Assembly: GCF_021261315.1 (NCBI RefSeq)
Contig: NZ_JAJSAX010000003.1
Location: 343,474 to 407,473, forward strand
Direction: 5' to 3'
Length of the DNA stretch: 64,000 bases
DNA from: Epilithonimonas sp. JDS
Lineage (GTDB): Bacteria > Bacteroidota > Bacteroidia > Flavobacteriales > Weeksellaceae
The translations under genes and the position numbers were made by a program. The notes beneath the pieces were generated by a model. That model saw nothing but the letters and a program-made list of their open reading frames with translations. It had not been told where the DNA came from and searched no databases. Below, one piece after another: positions 43,555-54,524 of this stretch. Numbering within the stretch: the stretch's first letter is position 1; every line of letters starts with the position of its first letter.

Positions 43555-44175
43555 TTACTTGGCTACTTTCGGTAGTATTTTTCGAAGCCATTTTTCAACT
43601 TCATTACGAACTTTAATTTCCTTTTCGCCTTTCATTACAAATAAAATTCCGTCTCGTTCTTTTCCACCTTCTACTGAATAACCTTCCAAAACGTTACTAT
43701 CAGAACATAATTCTTTCACTGTATCAAAACTGCTTCCAATTCCGTAACCCGCATTGGTATTGAATGGAATGATGGTTTTGCCTTTTAAATCAGATTGTTT
43801 CAGAAAACTCTTCATCGGTGGCGGAAGTTTCATTCCCCAAGTTGGAAAACCGATGAAGACGACGTCATATTTTTCAATGTTTTCGATCTTAGTTTTCAGA
43901 GGTGGCAAAAATCCGGATTCGTTTTCTTTCGAAACCTGGTCAACGATTGCTTTATAATTTTCAGGATATGGATTTTGAAGTTCCAGTTCTACCAAGTCTC
44001 CACCAACATTTTTTCGAATGATTTCTGCAACAGTTTTCGTATTTTTGGTTCTTGATAAATAAACAATCAGCACTTTTTTATCTTTTAATGATTCTTTTTC
44101 CGATGTTGTTTCCTGTGCTTTTGAGCAAGAGTAAAAACATAGAACTGATAATATGAATAGGACGAATTTCTGCAT
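43555..44175 (-). CDS. Flavodoxin-like lipoprotein
   Basis: A 206-residue protein with a lipoprotein signal (MQKFVLFILSVLCFYSC, lipobox FYSC) followed by a flavodoxin fold: VLIVYLSRTKNTKTVAE is the phosphate-binding loop for FMN, VFIGFPTWGMKLPPPM the second FMN loop, and TIIPFNTNAGYGIGSSF the third. Membrane-anchored, probably periplasmic-facing flavodoxins of this type are found with aldo/keto reductases in many bacteria. It is last in a minus-strand operon of oxidoreductases and may serve as a quinone or flavin reductase; the substrate is unknown. Confidence 0.85.
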   Translation of the reverse strand: MQKFVLFILSVLCFYSCSKAQETTSEKESLKDKKVLIVYLSRTKNTKTVAEIIRKNVGGDLVELELQNPYPENYKAIVDQVSKENESGFLPPLKTKIENIEKYDVVFIGFPTWGMKLPPPMKSFLKQSDLKGKTIIPFNTNAGYGIGSSFDTVKELCSDSNVLEGYSVEGGKERDGILFVMKGEKEIKVRNEVEKWLRKILPKVAK

Positions 44176-44207
44176 TGAGAATAATTTTAAATCGAATTAT
44201 TATTTAA

Positions 44208-45200
<993 letters not shown>

Positions 45201-45255
45201 TTAATATAATTAATGATTTTCTCTGCGCTGTTCATTTTAAAATTGAATTTGAATT

Positions 45256-45672
45256 TTATTTTACAGCTTCTCTATATTCTTCGTCACTTACAGCTTCCAG
45301 CCAGATATTTTTATTGGTTTGAGGATTACAGGTCACGCCGATATGCGAAAACCAGCTGTCTGGCGCCGCACCGTGCCAATGTTCTACATCTGCCGGAATC
45401 TCCACGATGTCGCCCTCTTCCAATCTTCGGGCAGGCTGATTTCTTTCCTGATAATATCCCGAACCACCCACGCAAATGAGAATCTGTCCGCCAGTATGCG
45501 TGTGCCAGTTGTTGCGGCAACCCGGCTCAAAAGTCACATTCGCCATCGGTACATTTAAATGGCTATTGCTTGTCAGTGGAGCCAGATAAGATTTCCCTGA
45601 AAAATACTGTTCGAATGCACTATTACTTTCTCCTGTCGGGAAAGCGCTTATTTTTGGGATATTTTTTTCCAT
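45256..45672 (-). CDS. Cupin-domain protein, carboxymuconolactone decarboxylase-associated type
   Basis: A 138-residue single-domain cupin. Metal-binding residues are in NNWHTHTGGQILICVGGSGYYQE (first cupin motif: two His, one Gln or Glu) and PADVEHWHGAAPDSWF (second motif: His). The IGVTCNPQTNKNIWLEAVSD tail is typical of small cupins found with aldo/keto reductases and alkylhydroperoxidase-like proteins. Its role is unknown; it lies between two reductases in the same minus-strand operon. Confidence 0.82.
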   Translation of the reverse strand: MEKNIPKISAFPTGESNSAFEQYFSGKSYLAPLTSNSHLNVPMANVTFEPGCRNNWHTHTGGQILICVGGSGYYQERNQPARRLEEGDIVEIPADVEHWHGAAPDSWFSHIGVTCNPQTNKNIWLEAVSDEEYREAVK

Positions 45673-45698
45673 TTTACTTTTTATTTTATTTGATTGAT

Positions 45699-46835
<1,137 letters not shown>

Positions 46836-46861
46836 TTTAATGTTTTTAAGTCTTGATTAAT

Positions 46862-47725
<864 letters not shown>

Positions 47726-47835
47726 TTATTCGATTTTGTTGATACAAATGTCGTACGAATCCAGAATGATTTTGTTATACGGATTACTGCATTGCTTACC
47801 ATTATTACTGATGCCTGTTTTGACGGTCGGTTTTT

Positions 47836-47986
47836 CTGCGTAAGGGATAGAAGCGGCATCCTTTTTTGTTTTTCGGATGGGGAATTTAGCGTTGGCAAAA
47901 AAACAAAAAAGATATAGCAAATAGCCCGACCCTTTGCATTTTTTGGGTTGGCATTTGGAGTGGAAAAAATGCATTGGGATACGCCC
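47836..47986 (-). repeat. Structured dispersed repeat, family B copy 2
   Basis: Same conserved blocks as copy 1 (40139-40285), with replaced hairpin arms: CTTTTTTGTTTTT pairs with AAAAACAAAAAAG, and TTGCATTTTTT pairs with AAAAAATGCAT. It fills most of the gap between the divergent aldo/keto reductase operon and an AraC gene, the same kind of site as copy 1. ORFs at 47710-47988 (minus) are translations of the repeat and share the text KRMPLLSLTQ with those over copy 1. Confidence 0.82.
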
Positions 47987-48064
47987 AAATGATACAGATT
48001 ACAGATTCTCTTACCATTATTACTGATTTGCGTGACGATGTGTAAATCATTGGTTTTGATTGTC

Positions 48065-48072
48065 TAATTTTG
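48065..48072 (+). promoter_or_regulatory. -7 element of the AraC gene at 48093
   Basis: TAATTTTG matches TAnnTTTG 20 bp before the start codon. The -33 position has no clear TTTG, so this promoter may need an activator or be weak. Confidence 0.45.
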
Positions 48073-48092
48073 TAGAATAATTAAGTGAAAAG

Positions 48093-48983
48093 ATGGATAG
48101 AGTTGTGAATTTCAGGACGGTAAAGGATTATAATGATTTCAATAATAATGAGACTCTGCATCCTTTGGTAACGGTTGTTGACCATTTGAAAGCATACCCG
48201 AGAGCGGCTCACAAAATGACCTTCAATGTGTACTGTGTGGTGGTGAAACAGACGATTTGCGGCGATTTGAAGTATGGAAACAACACTTATGATTATCAGG
48301 ACGGAACGCTTGTTTTCTTTGCGCCCGGACAGGTTGTGGAAGTGATGAGTGATGAAGTGTACCAGCCGACGGGAATTGCTTTGGCGTTTCATCCGGATTT
48401 GCTGGTCAATACGCCTTTGGGAAAGAGAATTCACGATTTTGGATTTTTCTCTTACAATGCTAAGGAAGCGCTGCACTTGTCGGACAAAGAGAAAAAATTG
48501 ATATTGGAATGTTTTGATAAGATTTCTTATGAGCTGAATCAATCTATTGATAAACACAGCAAAACATTAATTACTTCTAATATCGAATTGTTTTTGAATT
48601 ATTGTACACGATTCTACGACCGACAATTTATCACAAGAGAAAATGCGAATAAAGGAATTCTGGAGAAATTTGAAGAATTGATGAATGATTATTTTTCTTC
48701 TGATAAACCTCAAAATATTGGTTTGCCTTCTGTGGCTTATTGTGCGGACGAACTGAATTTATCCGCCAATTATTTCGGAGATCTAATTAAAAAAGAAACA
48801 GGAAAATCTGCTCAGGAATATATCCAGTCCAAAGTGATTGAAGTTGCAAAAGAAAAAATTTTCGATGACAGATCTATAAGTCAGGTTGCTTATGATTTAG
48901 GATTTAAATATCCGCAGCATTTTACAAGGCTTTTTAAGCAGAAAGTTGGGGTTTCTCCATTAGAATACAGAAATCTTAATTAA
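48093..48983 (+). CDS. AraC-family transcriptional regulator
   Basis: A 296-residue regulator with an N-terminal sensor of cupin type (about 25-165, including GTLVFFAPGQVVEVMSDEVY) and a C-terminal AraC domain (about 195-295), with CADELNLSANYFGDLIKKET in the first HTH and ISQVAYDLGFKYPQHFTRLF in the second. A paralogue of the regulator at 38305-39216. It diverges from the aldo/keto reductase operon and likely controls it. Its stop codon is 1 bp from the convergent ligD end. Confidence 0.93.
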   Translation: MDRVVNFRTVKDYNDFNNNETLHPLVTVVDHLKAYPRAAHKMTFNVYCVVVKQTICGDLKYGNNTYDYQDGTLVFFAPGQVVEVMSDEVYQPTGIALAFHPDLLVNTPLGKRIHDFGFFSYNAKEALHLSDKEKKLILECFDKISYELNQSIDKHSKTLITSNIELFLNYCTRFYDRQFITRENANKGILEKFEELMNDYFSSDKPQNIGLPSVAYCADELNLSANYFGDLIKKETGKSAQEYIQSKVIEVAKEKIFDDRSISQVAYDLGFKYPQHFTRLFKQKVGVSPLEYRNLN

Positions 48984-48984
48984 A

Positions 48985-50853
48985 TTATTTCTCCAATTTC
49001 TTAATCACCTTCAACATATCAACACCTTTTCCAAGCACAGATTTAAAGAGGTCACCTTTCTCTTTCAAGCGTTCCAAAGCATTGTGAATAGTGAAATCCG
49101 TCGGCTTCAAGCCAACTTTCACCTCATCCCATTCCAACGGCATCGAAACGGTCGCGCCTTCTTTTGGTCGAAGACTGTAAACACTGGCAAGTGTCTGTCC
49201 ACGTCGGTTTTGAAGATAATCGAGGTAGATTTTGTTTTTATCACGCTTTTGAAGACTTCTTTCCAAGGTTGTCAAATCGGGCAACTTTTGCTGAACCATT
49301 TGCATTAACAAATGTCCAAAATCCTTCACTTGCTCGTAATCATATTTCGCGCCCATCGGAATATAAATGTGAATTCCTGAACTTCCCGAAGTCTTCGGAA
49401 CTGCTTTGATTCCAGCCAAATCCAAAACTTCTTTGACAGCAAGAGTTGTTTCAATGACGTCTTCAAACGTATTTTTATCTGATGGGTCAAGGTCCAAAAC
49501 CAAGTAATCTGGGAAATCGGCTTTCGGCAATCTACTAGTCCAAACATTCAGTTCGATGCAACCGAGATTGTTGAGATAGGCCAAAGTTTCCTTGTCGTTG
49601 CAAATGATGTAATTGATGTATTTGTCACTGCTTTCCGAAAAAACTTTTTCAATTTCAATCCAATTGGGCGTTTCATCGGATGCATCTTTTTGGTAAAAAC
49701 TCAAGCCTTTGATGCCGTTCGGAAAACGATTCATAGATTGCGGACGCGCCTTGAGATGTGGCAGAATATATTTCGAAATGCTTTGATAATAATCGATGAC
49801 ATCGCCTTTGCTCACGTCATCATCGGGAAAATAGATTTTGTTTTGATTGGTCAGTTTCAATTCCTGTTTTCCGATTTTTTTGGTGATTTCGTTTTTGGCA
49901 GTTCTGGTTTTTGGTTCAGCTTTTTTCACAATTTCAATTTTTGATTTGTTTTCAGCATTGAATTCCACATCTTTCGGTTTCACATCCTCACGAAGTCGCA
50001 GGAAAACGGGATGACGGTAAATAAAATCTTTGGTCACTTCCGTAAATTTGATTTCCGCAACCAACTCCGGTTTCACCCAAGTCGCTTTCGCATTGGTTTT
50101 CGGCGTGATTTTGAAGACCGATTTTTCGACAATCAAAGGTTTCATTAATTGATGAAGTTCAGAAAGCGCTTTGTCGTTGAAACCTGTTCCCGTGTGACCA
50201 CAAAAAACCATTTCGCCGTCCAGATATTTCCCTAGAATCAGGGAACCAAATTTATTTCGAGAGCCTTTTGGTTCGGTAAATCCGCAAATAATCGCTTCAT
50301 CGGTTTGATTGATTTTAATCTTCAGCCATTCCGAGCTTCGGACGCCTTCTTTGTAAGTGCTATCGGTTTTCTTCGCAACGATTCCTTCCAAACCAAGGTC
50401 ATTTGCGACTTGATAAAAATCTTTTCCATCTTTGATAATGTGGTCGTGGAATTGGACAATGTCGTTTTGAACCAAAGCTTCTTTCAGCAATTCTTTCCGT
50501 TCAAGATAAGTCAGTTCCTCTGTCGAATGTCCGTTCAGCCAAAGCAAATCGAACACCTGATAAATTAAGGCCAAATCAGGATTGTCGCCAATTCTTTGAA
50601 GCCATTGGAAGTTCGGTTTTCCCTTGTCGTCGTACGCGACAATTTCACCATCCAGAATCATCTCGTGTTCCTGAAGTTTCAGCGCATTCGCCACTTTTTT
50701 GAATTTCTGAGAAAAATCGAGACCATTTCTGGAATACAATCCGACAGAATCATTTCTTAAATCCGCAATTGCTCGATAACCATCCCATTTGATTTCGAAT
50801 GCCCAATCTGAATCATCAAAAGGTTTATCAGTGGTTTTGCACAACATCGGCAC
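48985..50853 (-). CDS. ligD: LigD ligase and polymerase domains (NHEJ), split from its phosphoesterase
   Basis: The 622-residue ORF has an ATP-dependent ligase domain with EIKWDGYRA (adenylated Lys22), DGEIVAYDD and VAKKTDSTYKEG, then an oligonucleotide-binding domain, then the archaeo-eukaryotic primase-type polymerase domain (from about 335) with VLDLDPSD and TSGSSGIHIYIPMG. It seals and fills in double-strand-break ends with Ku. The only start available is a GTG at 50853, inside the conserved ligase opening. Codons upstream of it, back to about 50942, still encode LigD-like linker in this frame (HFKNYTPALSGEKKLSEFIV). So the gene is probably one with the phosphoesterase ORF, broken or frameshifted at an A10 run. 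Confidence 0.88.
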   Translation of the reverse strand: MPMLCKTTDKPFDDSDWAFEIKWDGYRAIADLRNDSVGLYSRNGLDFSQKFKKVANALKLQEHEMILDGEIVAYDDKGKPNFQWLQRIGDNPDLALIYQVFDLLWLNGHSTEELTYLERKELLKEALVQNDIVQFHDHIIKDGKDFYQVANDLGLEGIVAKKTDSTYKEGVRSSEWLKIKINQTDEAIICGFTEPKGSRNKFGSLILGKYLDGEMVFCGHTGTGFNDKALSELHQLMKPLIVEKSVFKITPKTNAKATWVKPELVAEIKFTEVTKDFIYRHPVFLRLREDVKPKDVEFNAENKSKIEIVKKAEPKTRTAKNEITKKIGKQELKLTNQNKIYFPDDDVSKGDVIDYYQSISKYILPHLKARPQSMNRFPNGIKGLSFYQKDASDETPNWIEIEKVFSESSDKYINYIICNDKETLAYLNNLGCIELNVWTSRLPKADFPDYLVLDLDPSDKNTFEDVIETTLAVKEVLDLAGIKAVPKTSGSSGIHIYIPMGAKYDYEQVKDFGHLLMQMVQQKLPDLTTLERSLQKRDKNKIYLDYLQNRRGQTLASVYSLRPKEGATVSMPLEWDEVKVGLKPTDFTIHNALERLKEKGDLFKSVLGKGVDMLKVIKKLEK

Positions 50854-50912
50854 AATGAATTCCGACAGTTTTTTCTCGCCGGAAAGTGCTGGTGTGTAAT
50901 TTTTAAAATGCT

Positions 50913-51524
50913 TTATGCTTTCGGAGGCGGTATTTTTTTTTTACTGTCTTTCCCTTCGAGGTAAGCCGTTACTTTTGAGTTTTTGGATGTATGTTCTTCG
51001 GCGTTGTAATCGTCGGAAACCGCGAAATCGTCTTTATGTTTGATGAGCAGCCAAGCGTTGTCCTCTTGTGGATTTTTGATTTTGACCAATGCAAATTCGC
51101 CCTTCAATTTCTTGCCGTGAAGAATAAATTTCAGAGATTGCTTATGCAGTTCGGCGCGCATCACAAGGTCATCTGTTTTGCCTTTCACTTTTTCGATGGG
51201 TTCGTAAGTTCCTTCATCCCAAATTTCCACTTCGCCGGCACCATAATTCCCTTTTGGAATCGAGCCTTCAAAAGTTCTGTACTCATAAGGATGGTCTTCC
51301 ACCATCATCGCCAATCGTTTGTCGGATGGATTCAGCGATGGTCCTTTCGGCACGGCCCAACTTTTCAAAACACCTTCCATTTCCAACCGAAAATCATAAT
51401 GCAATCGCGACGCTGCGTGCCTTTGAATCACAAATTTCAGTTTTTTACCGCTAGCCTTTTCCTTTCCACTCGGTTCTGAAGTTTCTTTGAAGTTCCGTTT
51501 TTTGTTGTAATCCTCGAGTGCCAT
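50913..51524 (-). CDS. ligD: LigD 3'-phosphoesterase domain
   Basis: A 203-residue ORF with the LigD phosphoesterase signature: FVIQRHAASRLHYDFRLE, LKSWAVPKGPSLNPSDKRLA, VEDHPYEYRTFEGSIPKGNY, GAGEVEIWDEGTYEP, and LHGKKLKGEFALVKIK. It removes 3'-phosphates and ribonucleotides from broken ends. In most Bacteroidetes LigD proteins this domain is the N-terminus of one polypeptide with ligase and polymerase. Here it terminates (KKKIPPPKA stop) just after an A10 tract, 59 bp before the ligase ORF start. See the frameshift finding. Confidence 0.9.
   Translation of the reverse strand: MALEDYNKKRNFKETSEPSGKEKASGKKLKFVIQRHAASRLHYDFRLEMEGVLKSWAVPKGPSLNPSDKRLAMMVEDHPYEYRTFEGSIPKGNYGAGEVEIWDEGTYEPIEKVKGKTDDLVMRAELHKQSLKFILHGKKLKGEFALVKIKNPQEDNAWLLIKHKDDFAVSDDYNAEEHTSKNSKVTAYLEGKDSKKKIPPPKA
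50933..50942 (-). other. A10 homopolymer at the LigD frame break
   Basis: Ten consecutive A on the coding (minus) strand, reading GACAGT-A10-TACCGCC. In the phosphoesterase frame this reads DSKKKIPPPKA-stop. One extra A, or a -1 shift, joins it to the frame that continues HFKNYTPALS and then the ligase. Confidence 0.9.
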
Positions 51525-51614
51525 TTTGGGTTGGAGTGTTTGAGAGTTTGAGTGTTTTAGAGAATTTGATATTTGTCAGGCTGAGGTTCTCGAAGCCTTT
51601 TACTTGTACATATT

Positions 51615-52394
51615 CTACCCGGCTTTTTTCTTTTTGCCTTCGAGACTGGCTTTCAGCATTGCCATCAAATCGGAGGTTTTTCCTTTTGGTTCTTTTTCTT
51701 CCACCAATTTCACTTTTTTGCCTTTTGCTTTTTGCTTGATGATTTTCAGTAAATCTGCGTTGTAAGTGTCTTTGTATTTTAAAGGGTCAAAAGTGGTTGC
51801 CAAAGATTTGATTAATGACTCTGCCATTTTGAGTTCGTCCGGTTTCGGTGCTTTTCCGGTTGGGATTTTCAAATCTTCGTAGCTTCTCATTTCCTCAGGA
51901 TAACGCATTCTATTGACCATCAATATTTTGTCATCGTAAGGCCGAATCAGACATAGGATTTCACGCTCTCTTAAAATAAAAGAACCGATGCCGGCCATTT
52001 TGGTTTTCATCAATGATTTTAATAATAATTTGTAGGCCGCTTCACCATTCTTTTGAGGTTCAAGGAAATATGGGGTTTCGAACAAGGCAGAATCAATTTC
52101 ATCTTGTTTAACGAATTGGGCAATACTGAGAACTTTGGATTTTTCCGGACTTGCCGCCGCGAAATCTTCTTTGTCTAGAACGATATATTTGTCCTCAAGT
52201 TTGTAACCTTTGACAATATTTTCCCAAACCACTTCTTTTCCAGATTTTTCGTTGACACGTTTGAATTTGATATTACTCAAATCCTTGCTGTCCAACATAT
52301 CCAAATCCAAGGTGCTGGAATCTGTCGCAGAATATAATTTGATGGGAATATTTACAAGTCCAAAGCCAATGGCTCCATTCCAGATTGCTCTCAT
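51615..52394 (-). CDS. ku: Ku protein (NHEJ DNA-end binding)
   Basis: A homodimeric ring protein that binds DNA ends and recruits LigD. The 259-residue ORF begins MRAIWNGAIGFGLVNIPIKLY, the classic bacterial Ku opening, and contains YFLEPQKNGEAAYKLLLKSL and REREILCLIRPYDDKILMVN. The C-terminal tail is Lys-rich (KGKKVKLVEEKEPKGK ... EGKKKKAG), as in Ku proteins whose tail contacts DNA. It lies 90 bp upstream of the LigD ORFs on the same strand. Confidence 0.96.
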   Translation of the reverse strand: MRAIWNGAIGFGLVNIPIKLYSATDSSTLDLDMLDSKDLSNIKFKRVNEKSGKEVVWENIVKGYKLEDKYIVLDKEDFAAASPEKSKVLSIAQFVKQDEIDSALFETPYFLEPQKNGEAAYKLLLKSLMKTKMAGIGSFILREREILCLIRPYDDKILMVNRMRYPEEMRSYEDLKIPTGKAPKPDELKMAESLIKSLATTFDPLKYKDTYNADLLKIIKQKAKGKKVKLVEEKEPKGKTSDLMAMLKASLEGKKKKAG

Positions 52395-52559
52395 AATTCA
52401 GTTTTAAAATTGAAATTAATAATGAAAAATTATTACTGATTCTGTTACAATAAATATTCCATCATCAAAATTTTTAAAATTTCATTATTAACAAGATTGA
52501 AATCTTTTAGCACATTATTTGTAACTGCTACAGAAATCATCACTAAAAAATAAATTATT

Positions 52560-53066
52560 ATGTCTACAAAAGATTTAACGAACCAAGAAGCAATAGAAAA
52601 AATCAAAGAACTGTCGGAAAAAGCGAGAATCTGTATGTTTTGTACAGAGTTGGACAGATTGCCGGTCAATTCCAGACCAATGGGAATCCAGGAAGCCGAT
52701 GAGAACGGAAATCTCTGGTTCATCAGCAGTGAAACAAGCAACAAAAATTTCGAGATTAAAGAAGACAAACGCGTTCAGCTTTATTTTATGAACAACAGCG
52801 ATTCCGAATACCTTTCCATCTTCGGCGATGCTTACATTTATAAAGACAAATCCACCATCGAGGACAAATGGTCGCCAATGGCAAACGCCTGGTTCGACGG
52901 CAAAGATGACCCCAACGTTTCCATCATCAGAGTAGAGCCGAAAGAAACCTATTATTGGGACACGAAAGCCGGCAAATTAGTAAGCCTTCTTACTTTCGCA
53001 ACTGCAGCAATCACGGGAAATAAAACCGATAATTCTGACGGAGTCGAAGGAAACGCGACTATTTAA
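52560..53066 (+). CDS. General stress protein 26-like, pyridoxamine 5'-phosphate oxidase fold
   Basis: A 168-residue FMN-binding split-barrel protein: RICMFCTELDRLPVNSRPMG, LWFISSETSNKNFEIKEDKR and VQLYFMNNSDSEYLSIFGDA match the GSP26/COG3871 family. The C-terminal ETYYWDTKAGKLVSLLTFAT segment is also typical. Such proteins bind FMN, FAD or F420 and are induced by stress; the reaction is unknown. It diverges from the Ku/LigD operon and may be part of a stress response with it. Confidence 0.88.
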   Translation: MSTKDLTNQEAIEKIKELSEKARICMFCTELDRLPVNSRPMGIQEADENGNLWFISSETSNKNFEIKEDKRVQLYFMNNSDSEYLSIFGDAYIYKDKSTIEDKWSPMANAWFDGKDDPNVSIIRVEPKETYYWDTKAGKLVSLLTFATAAITGNKTDNSDGVEGNATI

Positions 53067-53089
53067 TTTTCTTAATTGACAATATAATT

Positions 53090-53127
53090 TCTCCAACGAT
53101 AATCATTTATTGTTGGAGATTTTTTTT
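53090..53127 (+). terminator. Intrinsic terminator after the GSP26-like gene
   Basis: TCTCCAAC (53090-53097) and GTTGGAGA (53112-53119) form an 8-bp stem followed by eight T (53120-53127). The longest reading frame of the next gene begins inside it, which argues for the later start used here. Confidence 0.88.
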
Positions 53128-53196
53128 AGAATTAATAAAAGAAAAACAATTGGTCAGCTTTTTGAATATTCAAATAACACCAACATCATCACACTT

Positions 53197-54219
53197 TTGA
53201 AACTCATTACATTCACAAACAAAGGTATTTACTGTCCGCAGGGGAAATTTTATATTGATCCTTGGCGACCTGTAGATTATGCTGTTATCACGCACGGACA
53301 CGCTGACCACGCCCGTTGGGGAATGAAAAAATATCTGTGTCATCATTTCACAAAACCTATTTTACATCAAAGAATTTCTCCGGATATCGAATGTCAGACC
53401 TTGCAGTATGGCGAGGTTTTAGACATTAATGGTGTCAAACTTTCAATGCATCCGGCTGGTCATATCATTGGCTCGGCGCAAATTCGTCTGGAATATAAAG
53501 GTTATGTGAGCGTGATTTCGGGTGACTACAAAGTTCAGGATGATGGTTTGAGTACACCGTTTGAGTTGGTAAAATGCAATGAATTTGTGACGGAAAGTAC
53601 TTTCGGACTTCCCATTTACAATTGGCTCGAAGTTCCGGATTTAAATAAAAGACTGCAGAATTGGGTTTTAAGAAATCAGGAAAATCAGAAGACTTCTGTG
53701 TTCATCGGATATTCTTTAGGCAAAGCGCAAAGAATTATGAAAGCCGTCGAAGGAATGGGAAAAATCCACGTTCACTATTCGATTGGCAAACTGAATAAAG
53801 CCTTTGAAGAAGTCGGAATTGTGCTTCCGGATTATGAAGTTCCCGATTTCAGGGAAAGCATTAAACACGTTGCAGGCGATATTGTCATAGTTCCGCCAGC
53901 TTTGCTCGATAGCAATGTCATTAAGAAAATTCCGGATGCGGCAACAGCAATTTGCTCCGGTTGGATGCAGGTTCGCGGCGCGAGAAGGTGGCGAAGTATG
54001 GATGCCGGTTTTCCGATGAGCGACCACGCGGACTGGAAAGGATTATTGCAGGCCATTAAAGCAACTGAAGCAGAAATCGTTCACGTAACGCACGGACAGA
54101 CCGAAGTTTTTTCGAAATATTTAAATGAACTCGGAATTAAATCTGATGTTGTAGAAACCTTGTATGGCGACGATGATGAAGAGGTAACTGAAAAAGAAGT
54201 TGTAAAAGATAATGATTGA
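53197..54219 (+). CDS. Ligase-associated DNA exonuclease (metallo-beta-lactamase fold)
   Basis: Predicted metal-dependent exonuclease, 340 residues from a TTG at 53197 (M-KLITFTNKGIYCPQGKFY), where relatives start. A longer ORF to 53110 would include a terminator hairpin. The metallo-beta-lactamase motif is VITHGHADHARWG, with a further metal His in MHPAGHIIGSAQI, Asp in VISGDYKV and the C-terminal FPMSDHADW and HVTHGQTEVF blocks. First of four genes (exonuclease, ligase, Lhr-Core-type helicase, metallophosphoesterase) that form a known bacterial repair cluster. Its exact DNA substrate is unknown. Confidence 0.9.
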   Translation: MKLITFTNKGIYCPQGKFYIDPWRPVDYAVITHGHADHARWGMKKYLCHHFTKPILHQRISPDIECQTLQYGEVLDINGVKLSMHPAGHIIGSAQIRLEYKGYVSVISGDYKVQDDGLSTPFELVKCNEFVTESTFGLPIYNWLEVPDLNKRLQNWVLRNQENQKTSVFIGYSLGKAQRIMKAVEGMGKIHVHYSIGKLNKAFEEVGIVLPDYEVPDFRESIKHVAGDIVIVPPALLDSNVIKKIPDAATAICSGWMQVRGARRWRSMDAGFPMSDHADWKGLLQAIKATEAEIVHVTHGQTEVFSKYLNELGIKSDVVETLYGDDDEEVTEKEVVKDND

Positions 54220-54524
54220 TTCTAAATAACCTTGGCAAGTTTGGCGACATAATTTAAGAGCAGATTTCAGATTTGAAAAAAGCTGGAGTAAATTTTAACA
54301 GCTCCGTAGGAGCGACCTGGTAATAGCAAATTATAACAAGAATGGATAAGAGCTTCGTAGGAGTAACCTTTTAATTTTTAAACATCGAATTGCTCGCAGC
54401 CCGACTTGAGTGGAAATCCTTTTTTTGCATAAAATGAAACTTCAATTAAAGACAAAACGTCTTGCAAAAAAAGATTGAGAACGGAAGGCGGATTAAGCTG
54501 CCCAAATTAAACAAAAGATAAGCA
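54220..54524 (+). other. Repeat-filled spacer between exonuclease and ligase genes
   Basis: The 305-bp gap holds two near-copies, 51 bp apart, of a 19-bp unit (AGCTCCGTAGGAGCGACCT at 54300-54318 and AGCTTCGTAGGAGTAACCT at 54351-54369; family D) and repeat family A copy 4. No ORF or clear promoter is seen. Confidence 0.75.
54396..54503 (+). repeat. Interspersed palindromic element, family A copy 4
   Basis: Same outer arms (GCAGCCCGACTTGAGTGGA ... GGCGGATTAAGCTGCCC) as copies 1-3, but the central TCCCGAT hairpin is replaced by a longer one: AATCCTTTTTTTGCA pairs with TGCAAAAAAAGATT, with a small GACAAAACGTC hairpin inside. It is the only copy in the opposite orientation relative to transcription. 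Confidence 0.8.

Noticed and set aside
53110..53196. N-terminal extension of the ligase-associated exonuclease from a TTG at 53110.
   Set aside because: It would translate the stem-loop terminator of the previous gene. The family opening (KLITFTNKGIYC) begins at the later TTG at 53197.
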